From: Chryseobacterium vrystaatense
GTDB taxonomy: Bacteria; Bacteroidota; Bacteroidia; Flavobacteriales; Weeksellaceae
Assembly (NCBI RefSeq): GCF_000737765.1
Contig: NZ_JPRI01000002.1
Span: 372,001-436,000 of the forward strand
DNA length: 64,000 nucleotides
Direction: 5' to 3'
The notes beneath the pieces were generated by a model. It searched no databases and had not been told where the DNA came from. It was given only the letters and a program-made list of their open reading frames with translations. Made by a program: the position numbers and the translations under genes. Positions 61,749 through 64,000 of the stretch are shown here, in pieces; positions within the stretch are counted from its first letter, which is position 1; each line of letters opens with the position of its first letter.

Positions 61749-64000
61749 TTAATCTACTTTCCAGCTTAATTTTTCCTCTTCACTGTTCCAGTCAACATGA
61801 ATAGTCTGTCCGGATTTCACTTCTTCTCTTACGATCATTTTAGAAATCGGTCTCGCCAGCTGCGCACGGATCACGCCTGAAATCTGTCTTGCTCCGTATT
61901 TGCTGCTGAACCCACCCAATGCAAGGTTTTTTACCGCTTCATCTGTGATCTTTAAAGTCATTCCTAATCGCATCAGTGAAGTGTGAAGTGACTTCAGCTG
62001 AATATTGAAAATTCTCTCTGCAATCGATTCAGTGATCGGTGCAAAAGGAATAATTTCTGTGATCCTTGCCAAGAACTCGGGCCTGAATCTTCCTGAGTTG
62101 GACATGATCTGCATCAGTGCTGATGATTCCGGAACTTTTCCTTCTTCAAACTGTTTCACAATCTCTTCACTTCCAATATTTGAAGTAAATAATATAATAG
62201 CATTACTGAAATCTCCCTCTTTTCCTAATTTATCATGAACCTTTCCTTCATCCATGATCTGTAAGAATACATCAAAAACGGAATGGTGGGCTTTTTCAAT
62301 TTCATCAAATAAAACAACGGTATACGGCTGCTGTCTGATCTTATTGACCAGCATTCCTCCTTCTTCATATCCTACATACCCGGGAGGCGCACCATATAAG
62401 AGTGCCGCGGAATGTTCTTCTTTAAATTCGGACATATCAAAACGTACCATCGCTTTCTCATCATTGAAAAGAAGCTCTGCCATGGATTTTGCCAACTCTG
62501 TTTTACCTGTTCCGGTAGGTCCCAGAAGGAAGAACGATCCGATGGGTTGTCCGGGTTTATTAAGTCCGCTTCGGTTTTCCACAATAGCATCTGAAAGAAT
62601 TTTTAAGGCATGATCCTGCCCTACTACTCTATTCAATAAAAGGGATTCCATATTCAGGAGCTTTTCTTTTTCCTGTGCCTGGATTTTTCCAATTGGAATA
62701 TTTGTTTTTGCCGCCATCACTGCTGCCAGTTCTAAGCGGTCTACTTTTTCTCTTTTTACGGCTGCATGCTGTAAAAGTTCTGCATAGGTATCGTCAATGA
62801 TCTTATGAATCTGATCAACAGGCATCGAATTATCAATAGCCGGCTGCTCACTTAGCGATCCCCAAAGAATAGGACTTATTTTATCTCTCAGAAGATTATA
62901 GTTCCAGATCAGCTCATTCGCCTGATCTTTAGTGTCGGTAAATTCTTCTTTTAAGATCGTTTCATAAGTTTCTTTCCAGCTTGCAAGTTCTTTTTCTGAA
63001 AGCTCGTCAAGCATTTTAATGGCTGCCATAGTTCGGTCGAGCAGGTCAATTGCTGCATCAGGCAGTTTTTTGCCCTTTGCATATCTTTTTGCCAGACGTA
63101 CGCATTCAGGAATAGAATTTTTTTCTACTTCAATACCATGATGTTTTTTATAGCCATCCAAAAGGACATCTATCATTTTCACACAGGTTTGTTCATCCGG
63201 CTCATTGACGGTTAAAACTTCAAAGCGACGGTTGAATGCCTGTTCAGGTTCGATAATTTTTCTATATTCTTCCTGTGTTGTAGCTCCGATCACAGTAATC
63301 TCGCCTCTTGCCAGTTCCGGCTTCAAAAGATTAGCCACGTTTCCAATGCTTCCTTTTGGATCCAGAAGGGTATGAATTTCATCTATGAAAAGTACTGCTT
63401 TTTCAATTTTCTTACATTCATTAATCACTTTTTTAAGGCGGTCTTCAATCTCACCTTTGTAAGAAGTTCCTGCCAGTAATGCTCCTGTGTCCAGTTCCAG
63501 AAGCGTTGCATTTTTAAGCATTTCAGGAACATTCCCTTTGGTAATTTCAGTTGCAAAGCCTTCTACCAAAGCCGTTTTACCAACGCCAGGTTCACCGATG
63601 ATGATCACATTCGGCTTACTTCTTCGGCAAAGGATTTCAACAAGCATCCTGAGTTCTTTGTCTCTTCCTATAATGTTTTCAAGATCTCCTTTTCTTGCCT
63701 GTGCCGTTCTGTCTACACAGTAACTTTTGATAGACGGAAATGATTGATCTGTGAAATCTGATCCGTTTGAAAAAAGCGATGAAAAATCACCGTCTTCAGA
63801 CACTGCGAAAGGAGTATCTTTTCTGTATAAATTAAAAATTTCGTGTTCTCTTAAAGGAAGTGATTTCAGCTGCTGCAGTGAAAAAACAACCTGAGGTTTC
63901 ACAATTGCTGTAAGGATACATATCGGGGTGATCTCATCCAGACCTAATTTCAGGCGAATATCGTCTGCTTCTTCAATAAGAGTGTCTATAGCTTCATCCT
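61749..64000 (-). CDS. tssH: T6SS sheath-disassembly ATPase ClpV/TssH (5' end outside the window)
   Basis: The frame is open up to the window edge (position 64000), so the N-terminus is missing; a GTG at 63902 is not the real start. Two AAA+ modules: Walker A GEPGVGKT with Walker B AVLFIDEIHTLL, and GPTGTGKTELAK with VVLFDEIEKAHHSVFDVFLQ. Arginine-finger and sensor motifs follow (NRRFEVL; NSGRFRPEFLARI), and the middle coiled-coil insert is short (DELSEKELASWKETYETILK). ClpB-like proteins in T6SS loci (ClpV) dissolve the contracted sheath for reuse. Location beside tssD, VgrG and PAAR genes supports this role over ClpB. Confidence 0.92.
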   Translation of the reverse strand, partial: DEAIDTLIEEADDIRLKLGLDEITPICILTAIVKPQVVFSLQQLKSLPLREHEIFNLYRKDTPFAVSEDGDFSSLFSNGSDFTDQSFPSIKSYCVDRTAQARKGDLENIIGRDKELRMLVEILCRRSKPNVIIIGEPGVGKTALVEGFATEITKGNVPEMLKNATLLELDTGALLAGTSYKGEIEDRLKKVINECKKIEKAVLFIDEIHTLLDPKGSIGNVANLLKPELARGEITVIGATTQEEYRKIIEPEQAFNRRFEVLTVNEPDEQTCVKMIDVLLDGYKKHHGIEVEKNSIPECVRLAKRYAKGKKLPDAAIDLLDRTMAAIKMLDELSEKELASWKETYETILKEEFTDTKDQANELIWNYNLLRDKISPILWGSLSEQPAIDNSMPVDQIHKIIDDTYAELLQHAAVKREKVDRLELAAVMAAKTNIPIGKIQAQEKEKLLNMESLLLNRVVGQDHALKILSDAIVENRSGLNKPGQPIGSFFLLGPTGTGKTELAKSMAELLFNDEKAMVRFDMSEFKEEHSAALLYGAPPGYVGYEEGGMLVNKIRQQPYTVVLFDEIEKAHHSVFDVFLQIMDEGKVHDKLGKEGDFSNAIILFTSNIGSEEIVKQFEEGKVPESSALMQIMSNSGRFRPEFLARITEIIPFAPITESIAERIFNIQLKSLHTSLMRLGMTLKITDEAVKNLALGGFSSKYGARQISGVIRAQLARPISKMIVREEVKSGQTIHVDWNSEEEKLSWKVD

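Noticed and set aside
63902-63904. GTG as start of the ClpV gene
   Set aside because: The reading frame stays open to the window edge with sensible protein sequence, so the real start is outside.

Overview
The window looks like chromosomal DNA from a flavobacterium of the Chryseobacterium type (Bacteroidota, Weeksellaceae). This rests on low G+C, promoters with the Bacteroidota TAnnTTTG -7 box, a type IX secretion sorting domain, an Oar-like TonB-dependent receptor, an S46 dipeptidyl-peptidase, and a subtype iii (Bacteroidota) type VI secretion system (T6SS). The assignment is an inference from gene content. No 16S gene, insertion sequence, phage or CRISPR array was seen.

Layout. 0-1.3 kb: end of an ABC exporter ATPase and its permease. 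1.4-3.6 kb: three reverse-strand accessory genes (tandem DUF7336-like protein, an unknown, a YwqK/MORN-like secreted protein). 3.9-6.8 kb: tRNA-Pro and tRNA-Arg, then an AraC regulator and two MdaB-like oxidoreductases (one with a signal peptide) between two copies of the same terminator. 7-16.4 kb: SH3-like secreted protein, prmA, an SDR enzyme, a glycerophosphodiesterase, an Oar-like receptor and ligA, with two kinds of intergenic repeat. 16.5-24.4 kb: three tandem paralogous leucine-rich surface proteins with EF-hand-like loops and C-terminal sorting domains. 24.4-26.4 kb: four small unknown envelope genes.

26.4-37.3 kb: a complete Bacteroidota-style kdp potassium locus. Three tiny membrane peptides (35, 27 and 25 residues, the last being KdpF) precede kdpA, kdpB and kdpC. 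They are followed by an outer-membrane barrel, a split KdpD sensor and a separate HAMP/PAS histidine kinase. An NtrC-type response regulator is encoded upstream in place of an OmpR-type KdpE. 37.5-46.4 kb: M16 peptidase, GNAT/deacetylase pair, S46 peptidase, NlpE-like lipoprotein and MgtC. 46.5-50.6 kb: small accessory genes, including YdeI-like, Imm22 and PP2C-like proteins, a lipoprotein and a coupled pair of membrane proteins. 51-53.8 kb: polA.

54.2-64 kb: part of a T6SSiii locus. Two near-identical tube-protein genes (tssD) lie in the same orientation and flank a tightly packed VgrG - LysM protein - DUF4280/PAAR-like protein - membrane protein cassette. A lytic transglycosylase and the ClpV/TssH ATPase (cut by the window edge) lie upstream. 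Both tssD genes carry the same regulatory layout: two palindrome-like sites 21 bp apart, the nearer one 49 bp from a -7 box. This architecture, the possible exchange of the cassette by recombination between the tssD copies, and the string of micro-proteins heading kdp are the most interesting points. The window also holds at least three families of intergenic repeats.
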